Positions 51,697-61,720 of a DNA stretch of 64,000 nt are shown here, piece by piece. The notes under the pieces were generated by a model. The model did not search any database. It was not told the DNA's origin and saw nothing but the letters and a program-made list of their open reading frames with translations. The stretch comes from JBARKJ01 sp963698885. GTDB taxonomy: Bacteria; Nitrospirota; JACRHJ01. The position numbers and the translations under genes are program-made. The stretch's first letter is position 1, and every line of letters begins with the position of its first letter. The DNA lies in contig CAVOSJ010000003.1 in assembly GCA_963698885.1 (NCBI GenBank), positions 372,001 through 436,000 on the forward strand, given 5' to 3'.

Positions 51697-52643
51697 TGTC
51701 GGGATACTCCGCTGGCGCCTCCAAAGGCCTCGTCTTCCACCGCCTGTGCACCCAGAACCACTGGTCCGGATATTGCCTTATGAAATTTTCGATGGCCTTC
51801 GTGTATGCCTGCGTATTGGCGATTATGTCCGCCTCTTTGTCGCCGGTATCCAGAAGAGGCAACTCATCTCCGATATGTATCTCGTGCAAGCCCGCTGTCA
51901 ACCCGCCTTATAAAAGCCGTAATTACCGGGGCCTTGGTCCGCGCGGCTATTAACGCCAGGCCTTTGTTCGTGCAGGCCGGCCTGCCGAAAAAGTCCACGA
52001 AAACGCCTTCCTTGCGGGCCACGTTCTGGTCGAGGAGTATCCCCACAGTCCCGCCCTCGGAAACCGTTTTCAGTATCTCCCGTAGACCCCATTTTTTACC
52101 GATCATGAAGTTCCCGTAGCGGGTGCGGATTTTTGTGACCAGTTCTTCCATATACGGGTTGTCCATCGGACGTGCGACCACGCCGAATGGCGGCTTCCTT
52201 ACCGACTGCGCAAGGGCCAGAAGCTCCCAGCTTCCGCAGTGGCCGGTCAGAAGCAGCAAGCCCTTGCCTTTCGACAGCGCCCGGTCGTAGGCTTCGATGT
52301 TGATTATCCTGAAATTTTTCTCGATGCCGTCTTTGAAAAATCTCTCCGACCTTATGAACTCGATTGCGGATTTGCCGAAATTTTGAAAAACCGACCTTGC
52401 AATTTCGTAAATCTCTTCTTCGCTCTTATCCTTAAAGCTGTTTCTTAAATTATCCAGCGTAACAGTTTGATGTCGTTTATCAATTTTGAATACGGCCGAA
52501 CCGAGAAGACCGCCCATCCGGTATGCCAGCGAGTACGGAAGAAGGTTTATAACCCCGCCCACGGCCACGGTTAACCAGTACTCGAAAAGCCACGCTAACT
52601 TCTTGTTTCCTTTGTTTTTTTTCTTACTCATCCTGACCTTCAA
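51689..52643 (-). CDS. Lipid A late acyltransferase (LpxL/HtrB family), frameshifted
   Basis: Inner-membrane acyltransferase adding a secondary acyl chain to lipid A. The N-terminal hydrophobic segment (about 18-40), the catalytic HxxxxD-type motif TGHCGSWELLA and GILLDQNVARKEGVFVDFFG are present. One extra base in CCC at 51902-51904 shifts the frame; corrected, LHEIHIGDELPLL and WFWVHRRWKTRP follow, giving 317 residues. The WVHRRWK end is typical. Whether it is LpxL or LpxM is not decided. Confidence 0.88.
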
Positions 52644-53724
52644 AGACCCGGTTCAACAAAATATCCAGTAATTCCGAGCCGTTATAAATTTCCAGGCCGG
52701 CCTTTAATGCGTAAATTTGTGTCCCCGCCTGGGCGAGCCCTTCGAGCTTCACGGCGTCTTTCTCAGTAGTTACAAGCACTTCCGCGCCGGATTCAGCCGC
52801 TTTCCCCTGTAGAAAAGCCACGTCTTCCAAAGAGTAGGAATGGTGGTCCGGGAACTCCTCCGACCCGGTGATTTTAGCATTAAGTTTATGTAAAATCAAT
52901 GAAAAAGACCCCGGATTGGCGATCCCGCAGAAGGCGAACATCCTCTTCGCGGCAAAGAGTTCGGCGGGTATTTCCTCGCGTGATTTTATATTGTAAAAGC
53001 TTACTGGGAAATATCCTCGCATTAGCCATTGAAGTGCCTGGTAAGGCGAAGGATTTAACCTCTTTTTCCGCATCGGGGCGTATAGTTCGTGGCCCCTGTA
53101 AAAATGATGAAATTTGCCCTGTTAACCCCCCTTTTTGGCTCGCGGAGGTACCCCGTCGGGATGGTATGGCCGTTCCCGAACGGGTGCGCCGCATCCATCA
53201 GGAGTATGTTCAGGTCCCGGTGCAGCCGGACGTGCTGGAAGCCGTCGTCGAGGACCATCGCCTGCGGGTGGAAACGCTCCCAGGCCAGCTTCTCCCGCCG
53301 CGTACCTGTCGCTCCCCATCACCACCGGCACGCCCGGCAGACTGCGTGCCATAAGCACCGGCTCGTCCCCCGCCTCACCGGGCGGCAGGATGTTCCCCAG
53401 GCCGTCCGATACCACCCGCACCTTGCCCTCGGACATGCCCTTATATCCGCGCGTCAGGACCGCCGTCCGCACTCCTTTTCCCTCCAGCCTCCGCACGATG
53501 TTTATGACCATCGGCGTCTTGCCCGTCCCCCCGGCGGTGATGTTGCCGACGCTTATGACTTTGCACGGCAGCCGCTTCGGCTTGATTATCCCGCTTGTGT
53601 ACAGCCCCGCCTTCACGCCCGCGCCGAAGCCATAGATTGCGCTCGCGGGATAGAGAAGGTATAGCCACGGAGGCATCGGGGCTTCGCCTTTCAGGGATTC
53701 GAGGAGGTTAGGAGAGAGATTCAT
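52624..53724 (-). CDS. lpxK: Tetraacyldisaccharide 4'-kinase, with two frameshifts
   Basis: Phosphorylates the 4' position of the lipid A disaccharide at the inner membrane. Walker A GGTGKTP (about residue 65-71) is in the first frame, DDGFQHVRLHRD in the second, and FCGIANPGSF, HHSY and TTEKDAVKL in the third. An extra base in CCC at 53294-53296 and a lost base around 53,060-53,110 explain the shifts. The net length is 366 residues, normal. The gene follows the inserted hypothetical gene and overlaps the acyltransferase start by 20 bases. Confidence 0.9.
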
Positions 53725-53797
53725 TTATTGCTACGCCGCTGTCTTATGAAAATTTAAATAGGGAGCCATTGCTTGCTCTGCATTCTGCCACATCTCG

Positions 53798-54295
53798 TTA
53801 CTCTATAACTTTGGGTTTGTAGTAGGTAGTTTCTTTCAAAATCTCGGCTGGATCAAGGCCGCTCGACCAACTTGTATGTTTTATTCGTTCTTTATCGAAC
53901 TTGATTCTCACAATATACGTCTCTGCACCATCACCGCCCGTTATCGTCAAAATTGCTTCTTTTTGCATTATATTTATCTTCGCCCAATTTACCTGAATCA
54001 GATCACAAAGTATATCGTGAGGGACAAAAAGCGGTTTATTGTCTACGCTGATCTCGATATTGGTCACAATACTATGTGGGAAATATATTGCATCTGGCGG
54101 CCTTTCATAACCTGGCTCACCAGCATGCATTTTACGCGCATTAATTTTCACTCGAACGTCCATCTCATTGGATTTAGCAACAATAACCGTCTCGCCTTTC
54201 GGAGCTATTTCCGTTGGCTTTGGGGCTGTCTCAGCATAGAGGCATTGTGCCGACAAACTATACAAAATAATTAGCATGGTAATGAATCGCTTCAT
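53798..54295 (-). CDS. Exported hypothetical protein, AT-rich
   Basis: About 165 residues from the methionine at 54295 (MKRFITMLIIL), with a signal peptide ending near AQCLYAE. An upstream in-frame start at 54316, three bases after the partial waaA copy, is also possible. No domain is recognised. The base composition is clearly more AT-rich than the flanking lpx genes. It lies between lpxK and a duplicated waaA end, so it looks inserted. Function unknown. Confidence 0.6.
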   Translation of the reverse strand: MKRFITMLIILYSLSAQCLYAETAPKPTEIAPKGETVIVAKSNEMDVRVKINARKMHAGEPGYERPPDAIYFPHSIVTNIEISVDNKPLFVPHDILCDLIQVNWAKINIMQKEAILTITGGDGAETYIVRIKFDKERIKHTSWSSGLDPAEILKETTYYKPKVIE

Positions 54296-54318
54296 GGTAC
54301 AACCTCTGTAGGTCATTA

Positions 54319-54590
54319 CTATAATAATTCCTCCACCGCCTTCAAATCCTTCGCCAGCGCGCCCTTGTTTTTCTCTATCGCTTCCAGCGCGGAATGGCCT
54401 AAGGCCGCATATCTGGCGGGGTCGCGAGGAGCTTAGCCGCTTCGGTAGCTAATTCTTCGCCGTCTTTCACTTCTATCCCCGCGCCGCAGTCTTTGAGTAT
54501 CCGACTGATGTCCCGGAAGTTGTGCATCACGGGGCCGAAGAAGACGGGCTTGCCGAAGGAGGCGGGTACCAGAATATTGGGTTTTCGCCT
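54319..54590 (-). pseudogene. Second, divergent copy of the waaA 3' end
   Basis: About 270 bases match the end of waaA (54805-55070) with scattered, mostly synonymous differences. It encodes LVPASFGKPVFFGPVMHNFRDISRILKDCGAGIEVKDGEELA, then loses frame near 54,425 and ends ALEAIEKNKGALAKDLKAVEELL at 54319. It has no upstream part of the gene, so it is a remnant. The differences point to an origin by old duplication or import from a relative rather than a recent tandem copy. Confidence 0.75.
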
Positions 54591-54675
54591 AAACGTCACT
54601 GCATAGGAGTAAACAACACCATTTACGTTATTTGCATATCGCCCATAGCGACATTTCCCATTATTTTATTCATAT

Positions 54676-54800
54676 TTAAAATCTTTATCCTTCTTGCCTT
54701 TCTTCCCCCTATTAGGCTAGAGGGGAGAAAAAAAACAAAATCTTTGTTTTCTCTTTGCCTTTCATCCCCCTCTTAGGCCTAAGAGGGGGACCGAGGGGGC
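54676..54800. repeat. Pair of intergenic palindromic (REP-like) repeats
   Basis: Two imperfect direct units, each with AAAATCTTT...TTGCCTTTC followed by a C5 / G5 palindrome. The right palindrome (54766-54789) is a perfect 24-base inverted repeat centred on GGCC; the left (54705-54725) is imperfect. After the right copy comes GACCGAGGGGG, a tail typical of dispersed GC-rich palindromes in environmental bacteria. They lie between the waaA stop and its partial copy, in otherwise AT-rich sequence. Confidence 0.7.
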
Positions 54801-54804
54801 GTTA

Positions 54805-56138
54805 CTATAATAATTCCTCCACCGCCTTCAAATCCTTCTGCCAGCGCGCCTTTGTTTTTCTCTATCGCTTCGAGCGCCGCCTTGGCCTAAGGCCGCATAT
54901 CTTGCGGGGTCGCGCAGGAGCTTCGCCGCCTCGGTTGCTAATTCTTCGCCGTCCTTTACTTCGATGCCCGCGCCGCAGTCTTTGAGTATCCGGCTGATGT
55001 CCCGGAAATTGTGCATCACCGGGCCGAAGAAGACGGGCTTGCCGAAGGACGCGGGTTCCAGGATATTGTGCCCGCCGACCTCGGCCCAGCTTCCGCCGAC
55101 GAAGTTTATATCGCCCACGGCGTACGTCCCGGCCAGTTCGCCCATCGTGTCGAGGAGCAGGACTATCCCCCCTCCCTGCCCTCGCCCACCAGGGTAGAGG
55201 GTGAACTTGCTCCCCTCGCCCGCCACTGGGAGAGGGGCCGGGGGAGAGGGTGCTTTTCCTCCTGCACGCAAATCCCGCCCGTTTGACCTCATCCTCCGCC
55301 GCCGCGAAACGCTCCGGGTGCCTGGGGGCCAGGACCATCACCATGTCCGGAAAATCCATAAGCAGTTTTTTATATGCCTTAAGCGCCTCGTCCTCTTCGC
55401 CCTGGTGAGTGCTCCCGGCGATGAATACCTTCGCGCCCTCGGGGATGCCAAGTGCCGCCCGTGTCGCGGCGGGCTTGCCCGCGACTATCGCCTGGTCGAA
55501 CTTGATATTGCCGGCAACGGATACCCTCTCCGGCGGCGCGCCAAGCTGGATTATCCGCTCCGCGTCCATCTCGCTCTGCATCAGGAAGCGGCTGACCAGC
55601 GGGAGCACGCGCCGGAAGAAGAACCGAACCTGCTGTACCCTTTGAACGAGCGGGGCGAGATGCGGCCGTTGACGATGAGCGACGGGATTTTTTTATCGTG
55701 CAGGGTCTTCGGAGGAGGTTCGGCCATATCTCCGTCTCCACCACCACGAACAAATCCGGAGACATCTGCCCGATTACGCGCCGGACGACGTTGCCGAAAT
55801 CGAAGGGAAAGAAAAAAATTTTAGCAACGTCCCCAAGCTTCTCATGCGCGATATTATTGCCGGTCTCGGTGACGGTGGAGAAATAAATCTCCGTATCCGG
55901 GTATGCTTGCTTAAGCCGGATGACGAGCGGCGCCGCCGCAACCGTCTCGCCGACGGACACCGCGTGGAACCAGACGCGCTTTCTTTTTTTCGCGTGTGAA
56001 GAAACCCGGTTTGAAAAAGCCGAACCGCTGGCCTATCCCCGCCCTCTTTTTCCCCTTCGCCATGAGCGAGATGAGCATGTAGGGGAAATAAAAAAGCGCG
56101 AAGACGTAGAGCAGGGTCCCGTAGAGGAAAAATATCAC
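54805..56138 (-). CDS. waaA: Kdo transferase, several frameshifts and a repeat inserted in the coding region
   Basis: Transfers Kdo to lipid IVA. The parts in order are an N-terminal membrane segment, HAVSVGETVAAAPLV, VVVETEIWPNLL, VNGRISPRSFKG, LMQSEMDAERI and VAGNIKFD; then STHQGEEDEALKAYKKL, the repeat, and DTMGELAGTYAVGDINFVGGSWAEVGGHNILEPASFGKPV. Shifts are seen near 55,984 (seven T), 55,700, 55,628, the repeat region, 54,893 and 54,838. Summed and corrected they give about 443 residues, slightly more than the usual 425, which fits the inserted repeat. GTG 56138 overlaps the stop of the DUF374 gene. It could be a real pseudogene, but no other waaA is in view. Confidence 0.8.
55166..55251. 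repeat. GC-rich palindromic repeat inside waaA
   Basis: Two adjoining units with CCCTCTCCCCC/GGGG-type arms, of the dispersed family that often encodes SPPAPLPVAGEGS-like peptides. It fills the variable linker of WaaA between FACRRKS and IVLLLDTMGEL, where relatives have only about 13-15 residues. Confidence 0.7.
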
Positions 56139-56778
56139 TTGGGCCCCCACCAGTTATCCGCCTTGTCCTTCAATTCGCGCATCCGCCTCTCCAACTCGGC
56201 CCGGAGGGCTTCCGCCGTCTCCTTATCGGCGTCGCGCGGGACGTATAGCGGCTCTCCCCAGATCGCGACGGCCTGTGTGAACGGATAAGGGATGATGAAG
56301 CTATCCCAGGATTTTAAAGTTTTTTTTTGCGTGCGGAATATGTGAGGGGATATATCGGGAGGCCGGTCGCCTTCGCCGCCTGGATCACTCCCGGCTGGAC
56401 GACGTACCTGGGCCCTCTGGGGCCGTCGGGTGTGAACGCAATGCTGAAGCCTTCGCGGGCGAGTTTTATCAGCTCCTTCAGCGCCGAGATGCCGCCGCGG
56501 GTGGTTGAGCCGCGCGATGAGGCAATGCCGAAATATTTTACCAGCCTGGCTATAAGCTCCCCGTCCTTGTGCCTGCTGACCATCACGGAGGACGGGCGGG
56601 AGAGATTCATGAAAGGCATCAGGAGTATCCTGCCGTGCCAGAAGGAGAATATAAGCTGCGTGTCTTTCGGCGGACGGTTTATCACCTTAAGGCGCAGCGT
56701 GAGCCTTAAAAGCGTAAGTAAGACCGCACCCAGAAACGGGCCGGCGAATATCAGTAATTTGTCAGAGCGTTTCGACAT
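56135..56778 (-). CDS. DUF374 lysophospholipid acyltransferase-like protein, frameshifted
   Basis: The protein has one N-terminal membrane segment, then FSFWHGRILLMPF (HxxxxD-like, about 46-58), SRHKDGELIARLVKYFGI and FTPDGPRGPRYVVQPG, the DUF374 pattern. The frame fails in a run of nine A on the coding strand (T run near 56,317-56,325); one missing base restores FIIPYPFTQAVAIWGEPLYVPRDAD and gives 214 residues ending at 56135. It lies between msbA and waaA, suggesting a role in lipid A or phospholipid acylation. Confidence 0.82.
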
Positions 56779-58516
56779 TCTCAGCCGTAAGCTTCCCGAA
56801 CTGCATATCGTACAGCCGCTTATAGATCTGGCTTGTCGAAAGGAGTTCGGAATGCTTTCCTATGTCGGTTATTCTGCCGCCGCTTATTACGACTATCTTG
56901 TCCGCGTTTATTATAGTGGAGAGCCTGTGGGCTATCACAAGCGTCGTCCTGTTCTTCATGAGGTTCTCAAGGGCCTGCTGGACGATCCTCTCCGATTCGG
57001 TATCGAGGCTCGATGTGGCCTCGTCCAGGATGAGTATCGGGCTGTTCTTCAAGATGGCGCGCGCTATCGAAATCCTCTGCTTCTCGCCGCCGGAGAGCCG
57101 GAACCCCTTCTCGCCGACTACCGTGTTGTATTTCTTCGGGAGCTTTTCTATGAATATATCCGCATGGGCGGCGCGCGCCGCAGCGGCGACCATCTCCTGC
57201 GTAAACTCTTCCTTGCCGTAGGCGATATTGTTGCGGATGGTGTCGTTGAACAATATCGTATCCTGGGTTACTACCGCGATGTTCTGGCGGAGCGTCTTCA
57301 GCTGAAAGCCCTTTGTGTCCTGGCCGTCTATCAATATCGCGCCTTCCTGAACCTCGTAGAAGCGCGGGAGAAGGTTTACCAACGTTGTTTTTCCGCCGCC
57401 GGACGCCCCTACTACCGCGACCACCTCGCCCTTTTTTATGGTAAGGTCCACGTCCTTCAGGACGTAGTCCTCTTTTTCGTTGTACTTGAAGCTCACACCA
57501 CGGTACTGGATATTGTCCTTTATCCCGTCAGGGCCGGAAATGCCCCTGGACATCGCATCCATCTCGTTCGCGGTATCGAATACCTTGAAAATTCTCTCGG
57601 TGGCGGATACAGCCGTCTGAAGGTTGTTATGCAGGCCGCCCAGCGTTTTTACCGGGCCGTACAACATAAAAAGCGCCGCCGTAAAGGAAAAGAACCCGCC
57701 GGGCGTCATTGCATGAGTCGTTACCTTGTGGCCGCCGTAAAAGATTATAATCGCCATTGTAAGCCCGCCCAGCAAATCCAGGGATGGGGAGAGCAGGCTG
57801 TTTATTTTGGCGTTCTTTATCTGGAGTTTTGTAAATCTCTCGTGCTCCTCCATGAACTTCTTGTCTTCCCGGTCCTCCATCGTGAATGCCTTCACAATCC
57901 TGCTGCCGGTGAAGCTCTCCTGGAGGGTGGTCATGATGCCGGCGATGGACTCCTGGGACTTGCCGCTGAGCTTGCGCGTCTTCTTGCCGTACTTGGAAAT
58001 TAAAACTCCCATAAGCGGCATTATTATCATGGCGATAGTTGCGAGCTTCCAGTCCCTCCAGAAGATCACAACGACCAGCCCCACGATGGTGAACGACTGC
58101 TGGAGCGTGTCCTTCACCAGGCTCCCGGCCAGACGGCTTAAGGCCCCCACGTCGTTTATGATATGGGAAATCATCCTGCCGGTATTGGTGGCCTGATATT
58201 CCTTGAGCGGGAGATAGACCATGTGGGTGTAAAGGTCGTTACGGATATCTCTTATTATATTGAATGACGCGTACTGCGTGAGGTAGGACTGGAAATACGT
58301 GAAAACGTTTTTTATCAGATATACGCCGAACACCGCGAACGACAACGGGGCAAGTTTGGTGGTATCGGCCTTGACGAAAATATCGTCCAGGACGGGTTTT
58401 ACCAGCCAGGCGGTCGCACCGCTCGTGCCGGATACTATCAGCGTGCAGACAACCGCGAGGGCTGTCACATTGAGATATTTTTTTACATAAGGCCAAAGCC
58501 TTTCAAGCAGTTTCAT
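56762..58516 (-). CDS. msbA: Lipid A export ABC transporter MsbA
   Basis: Inner-membrane ABC exporter (584 residues) that flips core-lipid A. About six membrane helices (1-300) precede a nucleotide-binding domain with Walker A GASGGGKTT (about 375-383), signature LSGGEKQR, Walker B ILILDEATSSLD and the H-loop AHRLST. The full length and position between lpxB and waaA favour MsbA over other exporters. It overlaps the DUF374 gene by 17 bases. Confidence 0.94.
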   Translation of the reverse strand: MKLLERLWPYVKKYLNVTALAVVCTLIVSGTSGATAWLVKPVLDDIFVKADTTKLAPLSFAVFGVYLIKNVFTYFQSYLTQYASFNIIRDIRNDLYTHMVYLPLKEYQATNTGRMISHIINDVGALSRLAGSLVKDTLQQSFTIVGLVVVIFWRDWKLATIAMIIMPLMGVLISKYGKKTRKLSGKSQESIAGIMTTLQESFTGSRIVKAFTMEDREDKKFMEEHERFTKLQIKNAKINSLLSPSLDLLGGLTMAIIIFYGGHKVTTHAMTPGGFFSFTAALFMLYGPVKTLGGLHNNLQTAVSATERIFKVFDTANEMDAMSRGISGPDGIKDNIQYRGVSFKYNEKEDYVLKDVDLTIKKGEVVAVVGASGGGKTTLVNLLPRFYEVQEGAILIDGQDTKGFQLKTLRQNIAVVTQDTILFNDTIRNNIAYGKEEFTQEMVAAAARAAHADIFIEKLPKKYNTVVGEKGFRLSGGEKQRISIARAILKNSPILILDEATSSLDTESERIVQQALENLMKNRTTLVIAHRLSTIINADKIVVISGGRITDIGKHSELLSTSQIYKRLYDMQFGKLTAENVETL

Positions 58517-58529
58517 CTATACTCCAAGT

Positions 58530-59667
58530 CTATATCCCGGCCTCATTAAGCACTTCCAGGGCCGCCCTTTCCGAGGCTCCCGGACCGCCCAGCTTCTCGC
58601 TCACTAACGCCAGGTTCCGGACAATATCGCCGTAATATGCTTTATCATAAAACATCTTTAAAATCAAGGAACTTATCCTCTCCGGGCTCGCCTCGTTCTG
58701 TATCAGCTCCGGCACGGCCTCCATGCCCGCGATAAGGTTCGGCATCCCGATGAACGGCACCGTATATAAGCATTTTCCCCAGCCAGTAAGTAAACGGGGA
58801 TAATTTATAGATTATCACCATCGGCTTTCCCTTGAGGGCGGTCTGGAGAGTCGCCGTCCCGGAGGCTACCATCGCGGTATCCATAACCGTCATCACCCCC
58901 GGCGCGTCGTTTATAAGCCGCACGTCTTCATAACCTGCCAGGTACTCCCTGAAATCATCGGGGGAAAGGGTCGGCGCGAGCGGTATTACCGCCTGGACAT
59001 CCGGCATTTTAGCCTTTATCCGGGAAAACGCCGCCAACATCACCGGCAGGTGGAAGTGCAGCTCTTTTTTTCTGCTGCCGGGCAGGATTCCGAGTATGGG
59101 CTTTTGCGGGTCGAGCCCGAATTTTTGTGCAAGGACATCCTTCGGCCTGGTCTCGGTCTCTTCATCCAGAAGCGGGTGCCCCACGAAAGAGCATTTCACG
59201 CCCGCCTCCCGGTAAAGCGCCTCCTCGAAAGGAAAGACCACGAGCATCCTATCCACGACCTTCGCGATGTTTTTTACTCGGCCCTTGCGCCACGCCCATA
59301 CCTGCGGGCTGACATAATAAACGACCTTCACCCCGGCGGCCTTTGCCTTCTTCGCTATCCGCAGGTTGAAGTCCGGGTAGTCTATCAGCACGAGGGCGTC
59401 GGGCCGCTCCCTGACTATCGTCTCCTCCATCAGGTTGAACGCGGCCTTTATATCCTTGAGGTGGGTCAGCACCTCCCATATCCCGACGACTGCAAGGCGC
59501 GATATATCCTGGAGGGTATTTACCCCCGCATCCCGCATCATCTTCCCGCCCATGCCGGAGATGCCAAGGTCCGGCCTGAGGGCCAGGAGAGCCTTGGCTA
59601 AGTTGCCGCCATGCAGGTCGCCGGATGCCTCTCCGGCGATGATCAGGATCTTTTTTTCGCGGGACAC
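58530..59667 (-). CDS. lpxB: Lipid A disaccharide synthase, frameshifted
   Basis: GT19 enzyme joining UDP-diacyl-glucosamine and lipid X. The protein begins IIAGEASGDLHGGNLAKAL (about 8-26), has VVYYVSPQVWAWRKGR, PGSRKKELHFHLPVML and VASGTATLQTAL. One extra base at 58760-58761 shifts the frame; correction gives LIYVPFIGMPNLIAG and 378 residues. The stop at 58530 is followed by msbA, and it overlaps the aminotransferase gene by 25 bases. Confidence 0.92.
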
Positions 59668-60768
59668 GAAAGAGTAGCCCTTATCGTCTCTGAGATCAAA
59701 TCGACGTCCGCCGGGTTAAGTTCCGGGTAAATCGGCAGGGACAGAACGCGCTTTGAGAGGTTTTCCGAGACCGGGAAGTCGCCTTCTTTATATCCCAGGC
59801 CGCTGTAGGATTTCTGCAGGTGGAGCGGGACGGGGTAGTATATAGCGGACGCGATATCTTTTTCCGCCAGGTGCATTCATTATCTCGTCTCTGCGCTCCG
59901 CGAGTATCGTGTACTGGTGATATACGTGATAATATCCATTTTTCTCGACCGGGAGGTCAATCCCGTCCTGCGTCGCAAGCAATTCGTTATACTGCGCGGC
60001 CCGCTCGCGGCGGAGGCTGTTGTACCTGTCTATCTTCGGGAGCTTCACCCGGAGTATCGCGGCCTGTATCTCGTCCAGGCGGCTGTTGTATCCCACCGTG
60101 TCATGGTAGTACCGCGTCTTGCTCCCGTGGTTCCGCAGCGCCCGAAGCTCTTCGGCAGTATTGTCGCTGTCCGTGGTGACCATCCCGCCGTCTCCGTAGC
60201 AGCCCAGGTTCTTGCTGGGAAAAAACGAAAAACAGCCCGCATCCCCGAACGAACCGGTCCTGACGAACTTGTATCCGGCCCCGAAGCTCTGCGCGCAGTC
60301 CTCTATCACCTTCAGCCCGTGGGCGTTTGCTATTTCCAGGATAGCCCCCATCTCCGCCGGGTGGCCGAACAGGTGCACGGGTATGACCGCCTTCGTCCGG
60401 GAGGTAATTTTTTTCTTTATCTCTTCCGGGTCTATGTTCCAGGTATCGGGAGCGATGTCCGCGAATACCGGTTTCGCACCTATGTAAGATATAGCCTCCG
60501 CCGTGGCGATGAACGTGAACGGGGTCGTGATTACCTCGTCCCCGGCCTTTATCCCCGTGGCGAGGAGCGCAAGGTGCAGGGCGTCCGTGCCGGAGGCGCA
60601 GGCGACGGCGTGCTTCGTGCCGATATATTCCGCTACCTCTTTTTCCAGCGCCTGCACGTTCGGCCCCAGGATGAACTGCGTCGCAAGCAGGACCTCCTGC
60701 AGCTTTGCGTCCAGTTCGTCTTTAAGCGATATATACTGGGCCTTTAAATCGACCATCGGTATTTTCAT
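59643..60768 (-). CDS. gnnB: DegT/DnrJ/EryC1 aminotransferase, probable GnnB, frameshifted
   Basis: PLP-dependent sugar aminotransferase. AEAISYIGAKPVFADI, VIEDCAQSFGAGYKF and the PLP lysine in CFSFFPSKNLGCYGDGGMV (about residue 185) are intact. One extra base near 59,874 breaks the frame; corrected, LAEKDIASAIYYPVPLHLQ follows and the protein has 374 residues. Adjacent to a sugar oxidoreductase and between lpxA and lpxB, it most likely transaminates 3-keto-UDP-GlcNAc to UDP-GlcNAc3N as in Acidithiobacillus. Confidence 0.8.
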
Positions 60769-60772
60769 AGTC

Positions 60773-61720
60773 TTAGACCGTATGGCTCCTTATCTCTTCC
60801 TGTACGAGCATGGCGACTTTCAGCGCGTCCCTGCCCTCCACCCCCGATACGAGCGGTTTCGTACGCGAGGCTACGCATTCGAGGAATGCCTCCAGCTCCG
60901 CCTTCAGGGGCTCCTCTTTTTTTACCTTTACCTTACCCCCGACAATATCAGGCTTCCCTTCCGGGTCCTTCTTGTTGGGGATGCGGTGATAGGCGTATAT
61001 CTCCTGGTCCTGATAGTTGAGCGATATATAAGTATCCGGCTGAAAGAGCCGGATTTTGCGTTCCTTCTTCAGCGATATCCTGCTGGAGGTCACGTTGGCG
61101 ACGCAGCCGGACTCGAATTCCATCCTGGCGTTCGCTATATCGACGTTCTTCGATATGACGGGGATGCCGACCGCATGGATGGATTTAACGGGCGAGCCAA
61201 CGAGCGAGAGTATGATGTCTATGTCGTGTATCATAAGGTCGAGCACCACGTCCACGTCCGTTGACCTGTCCGGGAACGGGGACAGCCTGTTGCACTCGAT
61301 GAACTTCGGAGTCGTGGTAAGCTCCACCATCTTGGTCACGGCTGAATTGAAACGTTCGAGATGCCCGACCTGAAGGATGCAGTTCTTTTCTCTGGCCAGG
61401 TTTACAAGCTCGTCCGCCTCCTCCACCGTCACGGTCATGGGCTTCTCAAGGAGCACGTCCACCCCGGCGGAAAGAAAATCTTTCGCTATCCTGTAGTGGT
61501 GGACGGTCGGCGCGGCGATAGATACCGCCTGCACCTTCCCTATCAGCTCCTCATGTGAAGCGAACGGGACGGTCTTCGCTGATTTGGCAATTTCTTTTGC
61601 CTGCTCCGCGTTCACGTCGCAAACCCCGACCAGCTCGGCCTGGGGAAGTTCCGAATATATCCTCGCGTGGTGCCTGCCAAGGTATCCCACGCCTACTACG
61701 CCTACTTTTATTTTTTTCAC
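60773..61720 (-). CDS. gnnA: Gfo/Idh/MocA oxidoreductase, probable GnnA
   Basis: The 315-residue NAD(P)-dependent sugar oxidoreductase has VGVVGVGYLGRHHARIYSELP (Rossmann fold, about 6-25), VLLEKPMTV (about 88) and the conserved VGHLERFN (about 117) and DLMIHDIDIIL. In the lpxA-lpxB neighbourhood and beside the aminotransferase, it most likely oxidises the 3-hydroxyl of UDP-GlcNAc. A generic role in another sugar pathway cannot be excluded from sequence alone. Confidence 0.78.
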   Translation of the reverse strand: MKKIKVGVVGVGYLGRHHARIYSELPQAELVGVCDVNAEQAKEIAKSAKTVPFASHEELIGKVQAVSIAAPTVHHYRIAKDFLSAGVDVLLEKPMTVTVEEADELVNLAREKNCILQVGHLERFNSAVTKMVELTTTPKFIECNRLSPFPDRSTDVDVVLDLMIHDIDIILSLVGSPVKSIHAVGIPVISKNVDIANARMEFESGCVANVTSSRISLKKERKIRLFQPDTYISLNYQDQEIYAYHRIPNKKDPEGKPDIVGGKVKVKKEEPLKAELEAFLECVASRTKPLVSGVEGRDALKVAMLVQEEIRSHTV

